In this document: positions 15,883 through 24,463 of the stretch, in pieces
Numbering within the stretch: the first letter of the stretch is position 1
Layout of the letters: every line of letters begins with the position of its first letter
Assembly: GCA_905234205.1 (NCBI GenBank)
Contig: CAJOGG010000001.1
Location: 6,697-32,721, forward strand
DNA length: 26,025 bases
Direction: 5' to 3'
Source: an uncultured Synergistales bacterium
Lineage (GTDB): Bacteria > Synergistota > Synergistia > Synergistales > Aminobacteriaceae
Translations under genes and position numbers: made by a program
The notes under the pieces: model-generated
What the model was told of the DNA's origin: nothing
Database searches by the model: none
What the model saw: only the letters and a program-made list of their open reading frames with translations

Positions 15883-17145
15883 TTAATCGTCGTCTTCATC
15901 ATCATCGTAATCTTTCTTGCGTTTATCGGCTAATATTTGCTTCTTCAAGTTCGGATAAGCTGCTTTAGCTGTTGCAAGGAACCCTCCCATGAATGCCCAT
16001 ATTATCACAATTTTAGCGCGACTAGGTTTAAATTTGTAATCAGGTGGCATAGCAGGATCAATAATAGCGATCGTAGACATGTCGTCCATTTCTGCAAGTC
16101 TGGCACTTTCGTATTGTTGGAACATTAATTGATACTTTGCACCGGCGATCTTCAAAGCTCTTTCATAACGTTGATATTCAAGGCCAAGTTCAGGAAACTC
16201 ACCGACCGACAACATTACGTCACCTGACATTTTACGGCTATTACGTCCTGAATCATTGCGCTTTTGTTCTTCCTCAAGCTTATTCAATTCCCGCTGCATT
16301 CCCTCAAGTTGTGATATAGCCGATTTCAACATAGGGTTATTAGCAGTCGTGTAACTTCTAAGCTCGGTTATCTCTACATTCTTGGCCGCGATTTGAGTAC
16401 GTAATGAGGCTATTGCATTGATCAAAGCCTTTGCCTGTTCACTAAGTGATATAACGCCGCTAGATACTTGATATTTGAGCATAGCTTCTTCTGCTTCAGT
16501 TAGTTCTTGTTGAGCCTGCATAAGTTGATTCTCGTAGAATGATCTGCTTTGTTGAGCATTATTAACAGCTATTTCCATCATTTTCTTCTGAGTCTCCTGA
16601 ACAAAAGCGTTGGTTATGTCAGCAGCTTTCTGAGGATCTTCGTCCATGAATGATACTGTGATAATTCCGCTATCTATTTCTTCTTTAGCATCAAAATTTT
16701 CTAGGACTGCTTCACGAGCATGAAGTCGATACTCTTGTTTATATTCTTCCATTAGGTTAAATCTATCCGTGATTGTATCAACGATAGTATCACTTTTCAT
16801 AACAGCAATCATTGTTCCAGCAGCAGTTGACTTACCTGGCAAATTTACACCCACAAGGCTGGCCAAGCCTCCGTATTGAGAAGCAAGGGAAGCCAATCGT
16901 CCGCTACTGCCTCCGCTAGTTTGAGTCAATATTCTACATTCGGCCTTATATATCAGAGGCAAATAAAAAGCGTAAGCAAGTCCAACAACTCCCATTATCA
17001 TTGACGCTATAAAGATAAATATCTTGCGTTTCCAGATCGCACTAAATAACTCCCAAAAATCAATCTCATCTTCGTCATCATACGAATCATATTCCGGTTG
17101 TTGAACGTAAATATATTGTGGCTGAAGCTGATTGTTATCTTGCAT
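15883..17145 (-). CDS. Wzz-type polysaccharide chain-length determinant, copy 2
   Basis: 420 residues, collinear with copy 1: QYIYVQQP near the N-terminus, transmembrane helix 1 at about 42-62 after ELFSAIWKRK, then YLPLIYKAECR, SGRLASLASQYGGLASL, coiled coil QQELTEAEEAMLKYQVSSGV, the Pro-rich IIDPAMPPDYKFKPSRAK and transmembrane helix 2. It too ends with an acidic tail (DYDDDEDDD). Similarity along the whole length indicates a tandem duplication; divergence is enough for the two copies to have different roles or form mixed oligomers. GAAGGG precedes the start by about 14 nt. It lies 27 nt after the racemase gene on the same strand. Confidence 0.85.
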   Translation of the reverse strand: MQDNNQLQPQYIYVQQPEYDSYDDEDEIDFWELFSAIWKRKIFIFIASMIMGVVGLAYAFYLPLIYKAECRILTQTSGGSSGRLASLASQYGGLASLVGVNLPGKSTAAGTMIAVMKSDTIVDTITDRFNLMEEYKQEYRLHAREAVLENFDAKEEIDSGIITVSFMDEDPQKAADITNAFVQETQKKMMEIAVNNAQQSRSFYENQLMQAQQELTEAEEAMLKYQVSSGVISLSEQAKALINAIASLRTQIAAKNVEITELRSYTTANNPMLKSAISQLEGMQRELNKLEEEQKRNDSGRNSRKMSGDVMLSVGEFPELGLEYQRYERALKIAGAKYQLMFQQYESARLAEMDDMSTIAIIDPAMPPDYKFKPSRAKIVIIWAFMGGFLATAKAAYPNLKKQILADKRKKDYDDDEDDD

Positions 17146-17172
17146 GTATTGAATAAAATCCCTTCATAAAAA

Positions 17173-17862
17173 TTATTCCTCGTACAATGCTCGAATACAT
17201 GCATCACTAAGAGCTTTCAAGCTTGAGACTTGTTTATCCATAGGCAAGCCAGACGCCTCGTAAGCCAACGGTAATTCCGTACAGCCCATTGTTACAGGGA
17301 CATCACGCTCGCGCCATAATTCACTAACCACTTCATTCATGACCTCGCCTGCAGTTTTCATATCTCCGGCCTTAACGTAACGTATACATGATTGAATTTT
17401 GGCCTGTTGTTCATGCGAGGGCTTCAAGAAGTGATATTGCATTCTCTCCGCGCATGTTGGGTATATCAAGCTCTTTTGAGTCCCGTCAGTTGCTAACAAC
17501 CACGAACAATTCCCCTTGCTTAACTCCTTGGCCGCCGCTACAGTCTCTTCAACAATATGAATCAATGGCACCGGCAACTCGTCACGGAATCTATCAATGA
17601 AGTAATGCGCTGTGTTACATGGAACGGCTAACAATTCTGCGCCCCACTCAACAAGCTGTAACAAATTCTTACGAATCACTGGCAAAGGATCCGGGCCAAG
17701 CCCCATGAGTCCATCACTTCGATCGGGCGTTTCAGGATCAGAGAGCATGATAATTTTCGGGTGTTCTGAATCATTCTTAGCAGGAGCATCACGAGCCAAT
17801 ATCTTGAGAAATTCCGCACAAGCCGCTGGCCCCATTCCTCCTAGTACTCCTAGAGTCTTCAA
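17173..17862 (-). CDS. aspartate/glutamate racemase family protein
   Basis: 229 residues from a TTG at 17862, giving the typical start MKTLGVLGGMGPAACAEF; AGGGG lies 10 nt ahead and the ilvN stop is 1 nt upstream. These cofactor-independent racemases use two cysteines: here Cys82 in VPCNTAHYF and Cys194 in MGCTELPLAYE, both in the conserved context. Further family marks are SDPETPDRSDG and LLATDGTQKS. The product may be D-aspartate or D-glutamate for peptidoglycan, or another amino acid; broad-specificity members exist. The position inside an ilvBN unit is unusual. Confidence 0.85.
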   Translation of the reverse strand: MKTLGVLGGMGPAACAEFLKILARDAPAKNDSEHPKIIMLSDPETPDRSDGLMGLGPDPLPVIRKNLLQLVEWGAELLAVPCNTAHYFIDRFRDELPVPLIHIVEETVAAAKELSKGNCSWLLATDGTQKSLIYPTCAERMQYHFLKPSHEQQAKIQSCIRYVKAGDMKTAGEVMNEVVSELWRERDVPVTMGCTELPLAYEASGLPMDKQVSSLKALSDACIRALYEE

Positions 17863-17863
17863 T

Positions 17864-18376
17864 TTACATTTCGCCCCTTTCAATAGCAACTATTCCAGTA
17901 CGAGCAAGATCTATGATCCCGAACTCCTTCAACAAAGTCTCAAATGCCGCAGTTTTTTGGTCATCGCCTGTAACTGAAAGCGTAAGTGAGTCCGAAGTAA
18001 TGTCTACGACTGAACCGCGGAATATGTTGCATATCTGTATAATCTCATTCCTCGCAGCACGATCAGCAGCATGAACACGGACAAGCATTAATTCACGCCT
18101 GACTGCATTCGATGGGTCAAGAATCTCAACGTAATGAATCGGCACGAGCTTTCTTAACTGGTCGCACAACAATTTCACTTTTGCATCGTCAGAATAAATC
18201 TCAATCGTGAAGCGTGTAACGTTTTGATCGACTGTCCAGCCAGCCGCTATAGTCTCAATGTTATAGCCTTTACGTGAGAACAAGTGCGCAAGTTGTGAGA
18301 GTACACCGGCCTCGTTATCCATAGCTGTAATGATTGTATAACGCTTTAAGTTCTGTTTAGATTCTTTAGCTTGCAT
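17864..18376 (-). CDS. ilvN: acetolactate synthase small (regulatory) subunit
   Basis: 170 residues. The N-terminal ACT domain (RYTIITAMDNEAGVLSQLAHLFSRKGYNIETIAAG) binds valine for feedback inhibition, and the C-terminal domain contains LMLVRVHAADRAARNEIIQICNIFRGSVVDI, as in IlvH/IlvN. It activates the catalytic subunit encoded just upstream (16-nt gap). GGAGGTG ribosome-binding site. Length fits the IlvH-like form. The symbol ilvH would be equally valid. Confidence 0.95.
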   Translation of the reverse strand: MQAKESKQNLKRYTIITAMDNEAGVLSQLAHLFSRKGYNIETIAAGWTVDQNVTRFTIEIYSDDAKVKLLCDQLRKLVPIHYVEILDPSNAVRRELMLVRVHAADRAARNEIIQICNIFRGSVVDITSDSLTLSVTGDDQKTAAFETLLKEFGIIDLARTGIVAIERGEM

Positions 18377-18392
18377 GATTTATCACCTCCAA

Positions 18393-20138
18393 TTAATCAA
18401 GCATGAAGTTAGCGATAAAGCTATTGCCACCGACCATAGGGCGCACCATTTCATCAATATCGATTCTACAGTCAAGCACCCAGCCTCTTTTGTCGCCATT
18501 GAGTATAGCGCTTACAGCCTCGGTTAAAGTTTTGCGCAAAGTCTCTACGTCAGAAATTTTGACTCCGTGAACTCCGTAAGCCTCAGCAAGTTTTGAGAAG
18601 TCCGGCCCGCGGTTAAGAGTCGTCTGCGAATAACGCTCATGATAGATTAAATGCTGCCATTGCCTGACCATTCCCAACGTCGAATTATTGAATAAAAGCG
18701 TGATTATTGGGAGCTGATAAAATTCTTCCGTGCAAAGCTCGTTGCAGTTCATTCTGAAACTTCCGTCGCCTGTAACATGTAAGACAGTTTTTTCCGGGTT
18801 GCCAACCTGTGCCCCTATAGCTGCCCCGAGTCCGAAGCCCATAGTCCCGAATCCTCCTGACGTAATTAACTGGCCGGGATAATCGAATTTGAAGTGCTGG
18901 ATTGCCCACATTTGATGCTGTCCAACGTCTGTTGTAACGATTGTATCTTGCGGGAGAATCTCTGCGGCGGCCGATAAAATTTCTTTGGGAGTCAAAATTC
19001 CGTCGCCAGGGTCATCGTATTCAGTTTCGCGCTTGAATGAGAAAACGTAGTCCTTCCAGAGTTCATTCTTCTTGTCGCGTTTGAGCTTGGCCAACAACAA
19101 ATTCAGAATCTTTTTCGCGTCCCCGATTATGTGCAAGTCAGTCTTAACGTTCTTATCAATTTCCGAAGCGTCAATGTCAATGTGAACGATCTTAGCGTTC
19201 TTTGCAAAACCTGCGGGGTTAAGCGTAACTCTGTCGGAGAATCTACAGCCCACTGCTATGAGTAAATCGCAAGCATCACACGCCATATTTGAAGCTTGGG
19301 AACCATGCATTCCGATCATGCCAGTCTTCAAGGGATTGCCACCGGGGAAAGCTCCTCCACCCATTACCGTAATAGCCACGGGCGAATCGATTCTTGAAGC
19401 TAACGTTCTGAACTCCTGTGAGGCCTTCGCACGAACAACTCCACCGCCACAAATTAGTAATGGCTTCTCGCTCTTGTCAATCAATTCCGCTAACTCGTCA
19501 ATCGCCGCTAAATCAATATCAGGATAACCAACGCTAGGGTGATGTGTTGCTTTTAGTCTGGCAATGCGATTATTTGTGCTTGAGAAATATTCGTCGGGGG
19601 TTACGGGGTAATATTCGCACTCGTCCGCTGTAGCGTTCTTCTGAATGTCAATCAACACTGGCCCAGGACGACCTGAACGAGCGATCGCAAAAGCTTCTCT
19701 GATAGTATCTGCTAAATTCTCAACGTGACTAACGATATAGCTGCATTTTGTTATGGGAAGAGTTACTCCCGTGATGTCTACCTCCTGAAAAGAGTCTCGC
19801 CCGATTAAATCGCTATTGACGTTGCATGCAATGAAGACGACTGGAGCAGAATCCATGTAAGCTGTAGCGACTCCTGTCGTTAAATTCGTAGAGCCTGGCC
19901 CGGAAGTTGCCAAGCATACGCCGACTTTACCTGTTGAACGTGCGTAACCATCAGCAGCATGTGAAGCGCCTTGCTCGTGAGCGGTCAATATGTGAGTGAT
20001 TTCTTTGTGGTCATATAATTTGTCGTAAACATTCAAAATAGCTCCACCCGGATAACCGAAGATTGTATCGACGCCTTGTTCGATCAAGCATTGTATTAGA
20101 ATCTCGGAGCCAGTTAATTTTCTGCTAGTAGTGTTCAA
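18393..20138 (-). CDS. ilvB: acetolactate synthase large subunit
   Basis: 581 residues; joins two pyruvates (or pyruvate and 2-oxobutyrate) in the first common step of Val/Leu/Ile synthesis. The ThDP enzyme layout is complete: catalytic Glu55 in LTAHEQGASHAADGYAR, GRPGPVLIDIQKN, a central domain with GMIGMHGSQASNMACDACDLLIAVGCRFSDRV, and the ThDP-Mg motif GDG (457-459) leading to NN. The start is TTG with AGGGGAC about 8 nt ahead. No leader peptide, T-box or other attenuator is seen in the 100 nt upstream. Confidence 0.96.
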   Translation of the reverse strand: MNTTSRKLTGSEILIQCLIEQGVDTIFGYPGGAILNVYDKLYDHKEITHILTAHEQGASHAADGYARSTGKVGVCLATSGPGSTNLTTGVATAYMDSAPVVFIACNVNSDLIGRDSFQEVDITGVTLPITKCSYIVSHVENLADTIREAFAIARSGRPGPVLIDIQKNATADECEYYPVTPDEYFSSTNNRIARLKATHHPSVGYPDIDLAAIDELAELIDKSEKPLLICGGGVVRAKASQEFRTLASRIDSPVAITVMGGGAFPGGNPLKTGMIGMHGSQASNMACDACDLLIAVGCRFSDRVTLNPAGFAKNAKIVHIDIDASEIDKNVKTDLHIIGDAKKILNLLLAKLKRDKKNELWKDYVFSFKRETEYDDPGDGILTPKEILSAAAEILPQDTIVTTDVGQHQMWAIQHFKFDYPGQLITSGGFGTMGFGLGAAIGAQVGNPEKTVLHVTGDGSFRMNCNELCTEEFYQLPIITLLFNNSTLGMVRQWQHLIYHERYSQTTLNRGPDFSKLAEAYGVHGVKISDVETLRKTLTEAVSAILNGDKRGWVLDCRIDIDEMVRPMVGGNSFIANFMLD

Positions 20139-20171
20139 GAAAATAGTCCCCTCGTAAAAAATTTTTCGTAA

Positions 20172-20180
20172 ATTCTAGCA
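20172..20180 (-). promoter_or_regulatory. extended -10 promoter for ilvBN-racemase-wzz
   Basis: TGC-TAGAAT on the minus strand, about 34 nt before the ilvB TTG. Spacings downstream are 16, 1, 27 and 34 nt with no terminator, so all five genes may share it. Confidence 0.45.
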
Positions 20181-20197
20181 CACGCGCATTCATAATC

Positions 20198-20203
20198 TAT
20201 AAT
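20198..20203 (+). promoter_or_regulatory. -10 element for the DEAD-box helicase gene
   Basis: TATAAT about 37 nt before the ATG, without a TG extension; the -35 is unclear. It is divergent from, and close to, the ilvB promoter. Confidence 0.4.
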
Positions 20204-20239
20204 AGAGCTAATTAATTTTGAGGAGATATTAACTTTTTA

Positions 20240-21853
20240 ATGAATGATTTTGATTCTTACGGTCTTCGTAAAGAACTATTAAGCGCATTAGACGCACATG
20301 GATTTGATTCCCCAATGGAAGTTCAAGACAGAGTGCTTTCTGAGGATTGGAACGCTGATTTAATTGTCAGAGCTAAAACAGGTTCGGGAAAAACGTTGGC
20401 TTTCTTGCTACCACTGTTACAGGAAATGAAAATCGGTGAACGTGTACCGCAAATTTTGGTGTTGGCTCCAACTCGTGAGCTTGCACAACAAACTGCTGAC
20501 GAGGCAGAATTTCTGGGGAAGTTCTTGAAAATTTCCGTGGCTTCGTTGGTTGGTGGCATGGACATTTACCCGCAAATACGTACACTTAATCATGGTGCTG
20601 CGATAATAGCAGGGACTCCCGGCCGGGTTCGCGATCACATTCAACGAGGTACACTCAACACAAAAGAGATTCACAGCGTTGTACTTGATGAAGGAGATTT
20701 AATGCTTGATATGGGATTTCGTGAAGAGCTTGAATCGATTCTTGACGCGCTACCGGCTGGAAGACGCTGGCTATTTTCCGCGACAATGCCTCAAGAGGTC
20801 AGAGCCTTGGCCCAACGTTATTTGACAGAGCCATTTACTATTTCGGTAGGTGATGAAGGCGAACAGCACGAGGACATTTTGCACAAGGTCTATCGTATTC
20901 CCTCTAACAAACGTTTTGAAGGCTTGGTAGATATTTTGCTGTGGGAACACCCGTCACGAAGTCTTGTATTCTGTCACACAAAAATGGAGTCGATCGAAAT
21001 TGCCCAGCGTTTACAAGATCATGGCTTCAGCGCGGCAGCTCTTCAGGGCGATATGACTCAAGGGGAACGTAACGCAGTCTTAGCTTCATTCAAATCCGGA
21101 TCAGTTCCTTGTCTAGTCGCTACTAATGTTGCAGCACGTGGACTTGATATTGAGGGCGTGAGTCACGTTATACAACTTGGCTTGCCTGATGATAGAGAGA
21201 CATTTATTCACAGAAGCGGACGAACTGGAAGAGCCGGGCATGAAGGAGTCAATTTAGTGTTGCTTGCTCCTCCTGAAGTTGGACGCTTTAAGGAAATGTT
21301 ACGAGGCACTCACATAAAGACAGAATGGCTGGACATACCCAAGATTGAAGAAATCAGATCGGCGTGGAGAGATTCGGCGGAGCAGGAAATTTTCGCGTCA
21401 CCAGTTGATGCTGATTTTGGCGAGTGCGTGAAATGGGCAAATGATTTAATCACGAGAGCAGAACCGAAAGTCATAATCGCGAAATTATTAGCAGTCTTGA
21501 GTACTCGCAATAAAGGTTACAGCTTGGATAGGGAGCTTGCACGAGAACAGGCGCGCCGCAACAAAAAGCCTTCACAGCATTCAATGATCAAGGGTAAGAG
21601 CAAAATTAAATCGGACAAACCCAAGGGATCATTCAAGAGATTCGCAAGCAAGAACGGCAGCAAGAGTCTGAACACCGGGCAAATCTTAAACGCTATGTGC
21701 AGAGCTTTGAAGGTTGAACGCAATGAAGTCGGAGCAATAAGGATTCACGATAATTATATTTTGGTTGAGTTAATGCCGCTCGCTTTGTCAAAACTTGAAC
21801 AGGGTAAAGCAGGACTTTCGCGTTATGGTCTTGTGCCTGATGAGAAACATTGA
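20240..21853 (+). CDS. DEAD-box ATP-dependent RNA helicase with DbpA-like C-terminus
   Basis: 537 residues. Motifs in order: Q motif (Gln29), I AKTGSGKT (45-52), Ia PTREL (77-81), Ib TPGR (126-129), II DEGD (150-153, where the family has DEAD), III SAT (180-182), V ATNVAARGLDIEGV and VI HRSGRTGRAG. A very basic linker (KGKSKIKSDKPKGSFKR) leads to a C-terminal domain, RNEVGAIRIHDNYILVEL, that resembles the RRM-like RNA-binding domain of DbpA/CsdA helicases. The likely role is ribosome assembly or mRNA remodelling. The Ala-to-Gly change in motif II is unusual but conservative. GGAG lies about 13 nt before the ATG. Confidence 0.92.
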   Translation: MNDFDSYGLRKELLSALDAHGFDSPMEVQDRVLSEDWNADLIVRAKTGSGKTLAFLLPLLQEMKIGERVPQILVLAPTRELAQQTADEAEFLGKFLKISVASLVGGMDIYPQIRTLNHGAAIIAGTPGRVRDHIQRGTLNTKEIHSVVLDEGDLMLDMGFREELESILDALPAGRRWLFSATMPQEVRALAQRYLTEPFTISVGDEGEQHEDILHKVYRIPSNKRFEGLVDILLWEHPSRSLVFCHTKMESIEIAQRLQDHGFSAAALQGDMTQGERNAVLASFKSGSVPCLVATNVAARGLDIEGVSHVIQLGLPDDRETFIHRSGRTGRAGHEGVNLVLLAPPEVGRFKEMLRGTHIKTEWLDIPKIEEIRSAWRDSAEQEIFASPVDADFGECVKWANDLITRAEPKVIIAKLLAVLSTRNKGYSLDRELAREQARRNKKPSQHSMIKGKSKIKSDKPKGSFKRFASKNGSKSLNTGQILNAMCRALKVERNEVGAIRIHDNYILVELMPLALSKLEQGKAGLSRYGLVPDEKH

Positions 21854-21871
21854 TTAAACCACCCTCGAACA

Positions 21872-21883
21872 TGCTAATATAAT
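21872..21883 (+). promoter_or_regulatory. extended -10 promoter for the aldo/keto reductase gene
   Basis: TGC-TAATAT, overlapping a TATAAT at 21878-21883; the start would be about 26 nt before the ATG at 21915. Confidence 0.4.
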
Positions 21884-21914
21884 TCAAAATTTTACGAGAG
21901 GGGTAAAGTTCAGA

Positions 21915-23036
21915 ATGTCATACTTAGGTGAAGAGATAGGCAAGTTAGGTTTCGGGTTGATGCGTTTGCCGAAGTTTGAAGACGGTAAAATCGATATTGA
22001 GCAAGTGAAATTGATGGTTGATGAGTTTTTGGCGGCTGGGTTCACGTATTTCGATACAGCTTGGGCTTATACAGGGAGCGAGGACGCTATCAGACAAGCA
22101 CTTGTTGAACGTTATCCGCGTGAAAAGTTCCAGTTAGCTACGAAAAATGCAGCTTGGGTTAACTGCAAGACGAAGGAGGACGCTATCGCACAATACACAA
22201 CTTCATTACGTCAGAGTGGAGCAGGCTATTTTGATTTCTACCTGTTACATAACTTGGGAGACTCTCGTACACATGTATTTGATGATTTCGATCTCTGGAA
22301 TTACTTCCTGAACGAGAAGAAGGCCGGGAAAATTAAGCACTTGGGATTCTCATTCCATTCAACGCCAGAACAGTTAGAGGAGATTCTCAAGAAACACCCT
22401 GAAGCGGAGTTCGTACAGTTACAGATTAACTACGGCGATTGGGAAAGTCCTGCAATACAATCAAGAGCTTGTTACGAGGTTGCACGCAAATACAATAAGC
22501 CCGTTATCATAATGGAACCCGTTAAAGGCGGAAACTTGGCCACACCTCCGGAGAGTGTCGAAAAGATTCTCAAAGCTGCTGAGCCGGATTCATCATGTGC
22601 ATCGTGGGCTGTGAGATTCGCGGCGGACCTTGAGGGAGTTATAACGGTCTTGTCTGGAATGTCTAATATCGAACAAATGCGCGACAATCTTTCCTACATG
22701 AAAGGCTTCAAACATTTAACGCCTGACGAGAAGAAAGTTATTGAGGACGCACGAATAGCTCTGGCAAAAGTTCCGGTAGTTCCATGTACAACATGTAATT
22801 ATTGCGCAAAAGTTTGTCCGAAGGATATAGGCATATCGGGATCATTCGGGGCACTCAACATGTACACGCTTTACGGAAATTACGATTTAGCACATGGACG
22901 TGAACAATGGGACGTAGTTGGCCAAGGTCATAAGCGAGCGGAGGAGTGTATCAAGTGTGGAAAATGTGAACAAGTTTGTCCGCAGCATATAAAGATTCGT
23001 GATGAACTTGTGAGAGTCGCAGAGACATTCAAGTAA
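21915..23036 (+). CDS. aldo/keto reductase with C-terminal 4Fe-4S ferredoxin domain
   Basis: 373 residues. The TIM-barrel reductase has the full tetrad: Asp47 and Tyr52 in TYFDTAWAYTGSE, Lys77 in LATKNAAW and His112 in FYLLHNLGD, with the nucleotide-side region VLSGMSNIEQMRDNL. The C-terminal part carries two four-cysteine motifs, CTTCNYCAKVCP and CIKCGKCEQVCP, each fitting a 4Fe-4S cluster. Such fusions are widespread in anaerobes, often annotated as 'predicted oxidoreductase of the aldo/keto reductase family', with substrates mostly unknown. It is probably cytoplasmic and monocistronic. A shared hairpin separates it from the convergent gene downstream. Confidence 0.92.
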   Translation: MSYLGEEIGKLGFGLMRLPKFEDGKIDIEQVKLMVDEFLAAGFTYFDTAWAYTGSEDAIRQALVERYPREKFQLATKNAAWVNCKTKEDAIAQYTTSLRQSGAGYFDFYLLHNLGDSRTHVFDDFDLWNYFLNEKKAGKIKHLGFSFHSTPEQLEEILKKHPEAEFVQLQINYGDWESPAIQSRACYEVARKYNKPVIIMEPVKGGNLATPPESVEKILKAAEPDSSCASWAVRFAADLEGVITVLSGMSNIEQMRDNLSYMKGFKHLTPDEKKVIEDARIALAKVPVVPCTTCNYCAKVCPKDIGISGSFGALNMYTLYGNYDLAHGREQWDVVGQGHKRAEECIKCGKCEQVCPQHIKIRDELVRVAETFK

Positions 23037-23041
23037 AAATA

Positions 23042-23075
23042 TAACCCCCTTCGTGTTGGAGGGGGCTTTTGATTC
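23042..23075. terminator. bidirectional terminator between convergent genes
   Basis: CCCCCT (23045-23050) pairs with AGGGGG (23060-23065); CTTTTGATT follows on plus and TTATATTTTT on minus. Confidence 0.8.
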
Positions 23076-23084
23076 GTAATTAAG

Positions 23085-24392
23085 TTATTGTGCTATTCTT
23101 GTGAGGCCTGAGAAATTATATGTAGCCTTGATACTTACTTCCGGTGCGTCCATCGTTATATCTCTATAAGCAGGGATCGCGTAATTTCCCATTCCGCCAA
23201 TGTTGTAAATCTTGCTCATATCCCAGCCACGAGCGTTAAGAATCTTCATTAGATTGTTGACTCTTCCACCGCCCTGACACATTAAGAATATAGTTTTATT
23301 TTTCGGGAACAGAGCCGCTAAAATCGAATCAGACTCTTTGTAAACTGGTATTGGGTTATCAGTTGTACCAGCGTAAAGTTGTGGCAATGAAGAGTCTTTA
23401 TGCGCGTTTGCGTTGAAGATCAATGCGTTGTATGGAATGCACTCAAAGTTTCTTAAATGCTTCTGTGAGTAGTCCTCAAAGTCACGAATGTCAATATACA
23501 TAACGTCACTGCGGCCAAGGTATGCGCGTAAATTCTCGTTGGTTATCGCTGAACATGTAGGCCCAAAATTTCCAGGCTCACAGAATTTTTCGTCGGGGTC
23601 GTCCTTGTTGGCCTTGTATTTCTTATTTCTGTCAACAGGTGCGGGAAGTTCTTTTGTCTCAGCCGTGGCACTTGCTACATTGGATTTTTGATCAACAGCT
23701 TCTCTCTTCGCAGCCAAAACTCCTCGTAACTCAATCGCCTTCGGATCTCCATCAAAGAATGAGTCTGTAGCGTGATACGTAAACAAAGCTTGAATGGCTC
23801 TTAAAAGGTTGTTGCTTGAAACAGTTGCGCCTGTCCATGCATCTACGTTGAAGTCTTTGAAGCCGGAAATTTCGTTAATGCCAGCCAGGTCAGAACATTT
23901 CTTGCCGATATAGTACGGGAACATTTCAGCCTGGAATTTCTCAAGAGTTGCATTAGGTGCGAGCGGTGAAGGGTTGCTGTCTCCCCAAGAGCCTGCGATA
24001 TAATGTCCGGTCGAGTCTAATCCAAAGCTCAAGAATTTTACTTCAGAGTCCTCGATTTTCCCGCTTGATGGCAGAGTTAATTCGATATAAGCAGTTGACC
24101 ATACGTTGAGAGCTGCGGGACGGCATGTGCAGGGAAGGAACACGATTTGATACTTGATGTAATCGCGAGCAACATACTTAAACGGTACAAACGCGTAAAA
24201 TAAATCTTCCTCTTTTGGGCCGTCAATATGATTGAAGGGAATAACTGCGACTTGATTAGCCTTTGTGCCTTCACCGATTCTGGCCGAAGTGTTGAGGAAA
24301 TTGTTCACCTCGCTCAATGATAGCTCACTTGCTGAAGCTGTAACAGCAACCATTAACACGAGTACTAAACACGCGAAAAACTTTTTTGACAT
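23085..24392 (-). CDS. exported protein: FMN-binding-like domain fused to rhodanese
   Basis: 435 residues with a signal peptide (residues 1-22, cut near SAS/E). Residues about 95-205 resemble an FMN-binding domain: a strand pair (AYIELTLPSSGKIEDSEVKFLSFG), then FNVDAWTGATVSSNNLLRAIQALF, whose Thr-Gly-Ala-Thr at 187-190 fits the site where ApbE attaches FMN to a threonine. A charged linker (about 225-270) leads to a rhodanese domain: DVMYIDIRDFEDYSQKHLRNFECIPYNAL and FLMCQGGGRVNNLMKIL, with the active-site Cys372 and Arg377 of the C-x4-R loop. Other cysteines (C88, C90, C271, C280) could form disulphides. A periplasmic sulphur or redox role is possible; substrate unknown. AAGGAGG lies 9 nt before the start. 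Confidence 0.7.
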   Translation of the reverse strand: MSKKFFACLVLVLMVAVTASASELSLSEVNNFLNTSARIGEGTKANQVAVIPFNHIDGPKEEDLFYAFVPFKYVARDYIKYQIVFLPCTCRPAALNVWSTAYIELTLPSSGKIEDSEVKFLSFGLDSTGHYIAGSWGDSNPSPLAPNATLEKFQAEMFPYYIGKKCSDLAGINEISGFKDFNVDAWTGATVSSNNLLRAIQALFTYHATDSFFDGDPKAIELRGVLAAKREAVDQKSNVASATAETKELPAPVDRNKKYKANKDDPDEKFCEPGNFGPTCSAITNENLRAYLGRSDVMYIDIRDFEDYSQKHLRNFECIPYNALIFNANAHKDSSLPQLYAGTTDNPIPVYKESDSILAALFPKNKTIFLMCQGGGRVNNLMKILNARGWDMSKIYNIGGMGNYAIPAYRDITMDAPEVSIKATYNFSGLTRIAQ

Positions 24393-24433
24393 GATTTATG
24401 CCTCCTTGATTTATGATTAATTGAATTAAGTTG

Positions 24434-24442
24434 ATTGTATCA
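24434..24442 (-). promoter_or_regulatory. extended -10 promoter for the FMN-rhodanese gene
   Basis: TGA-TACAAT on the minus strand; the transcript would start near 24427, about 35 nt before the start codon. It lies only 10 nt from the opposing cobS -10 box. Confidence 0.45.
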
Positions 24443-24446
24443 CAGT

Positions 24447-24455
24447 TGCTATAAT
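24447..24455 (+). promoter_or_regulatory. extended -10 promoter of cobS, leaderless
   Basis: TGC-TATAAT ends 8 nt before the cobS ATG, so transcription would begin at or within 1-3 nt of the start codon. No ribosome-binding site precedes the ATG. Confidence 0.5.
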
Positions 24456-24463
24456 GACTCACT

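Noticed and set aside
20139..20239. T-box or leader-peptide attenuator upstream of ilvB
   Set aside because: Only about 100 nt are available, with no run of Leu/Val/Ile codons, T-box motif or terminator.
21915..23036. Aldo/keto reductase-ferredoxin fusion as a novelty
   Set aside because: This fusion is common in anaerobes, with both cluster motifs normal.
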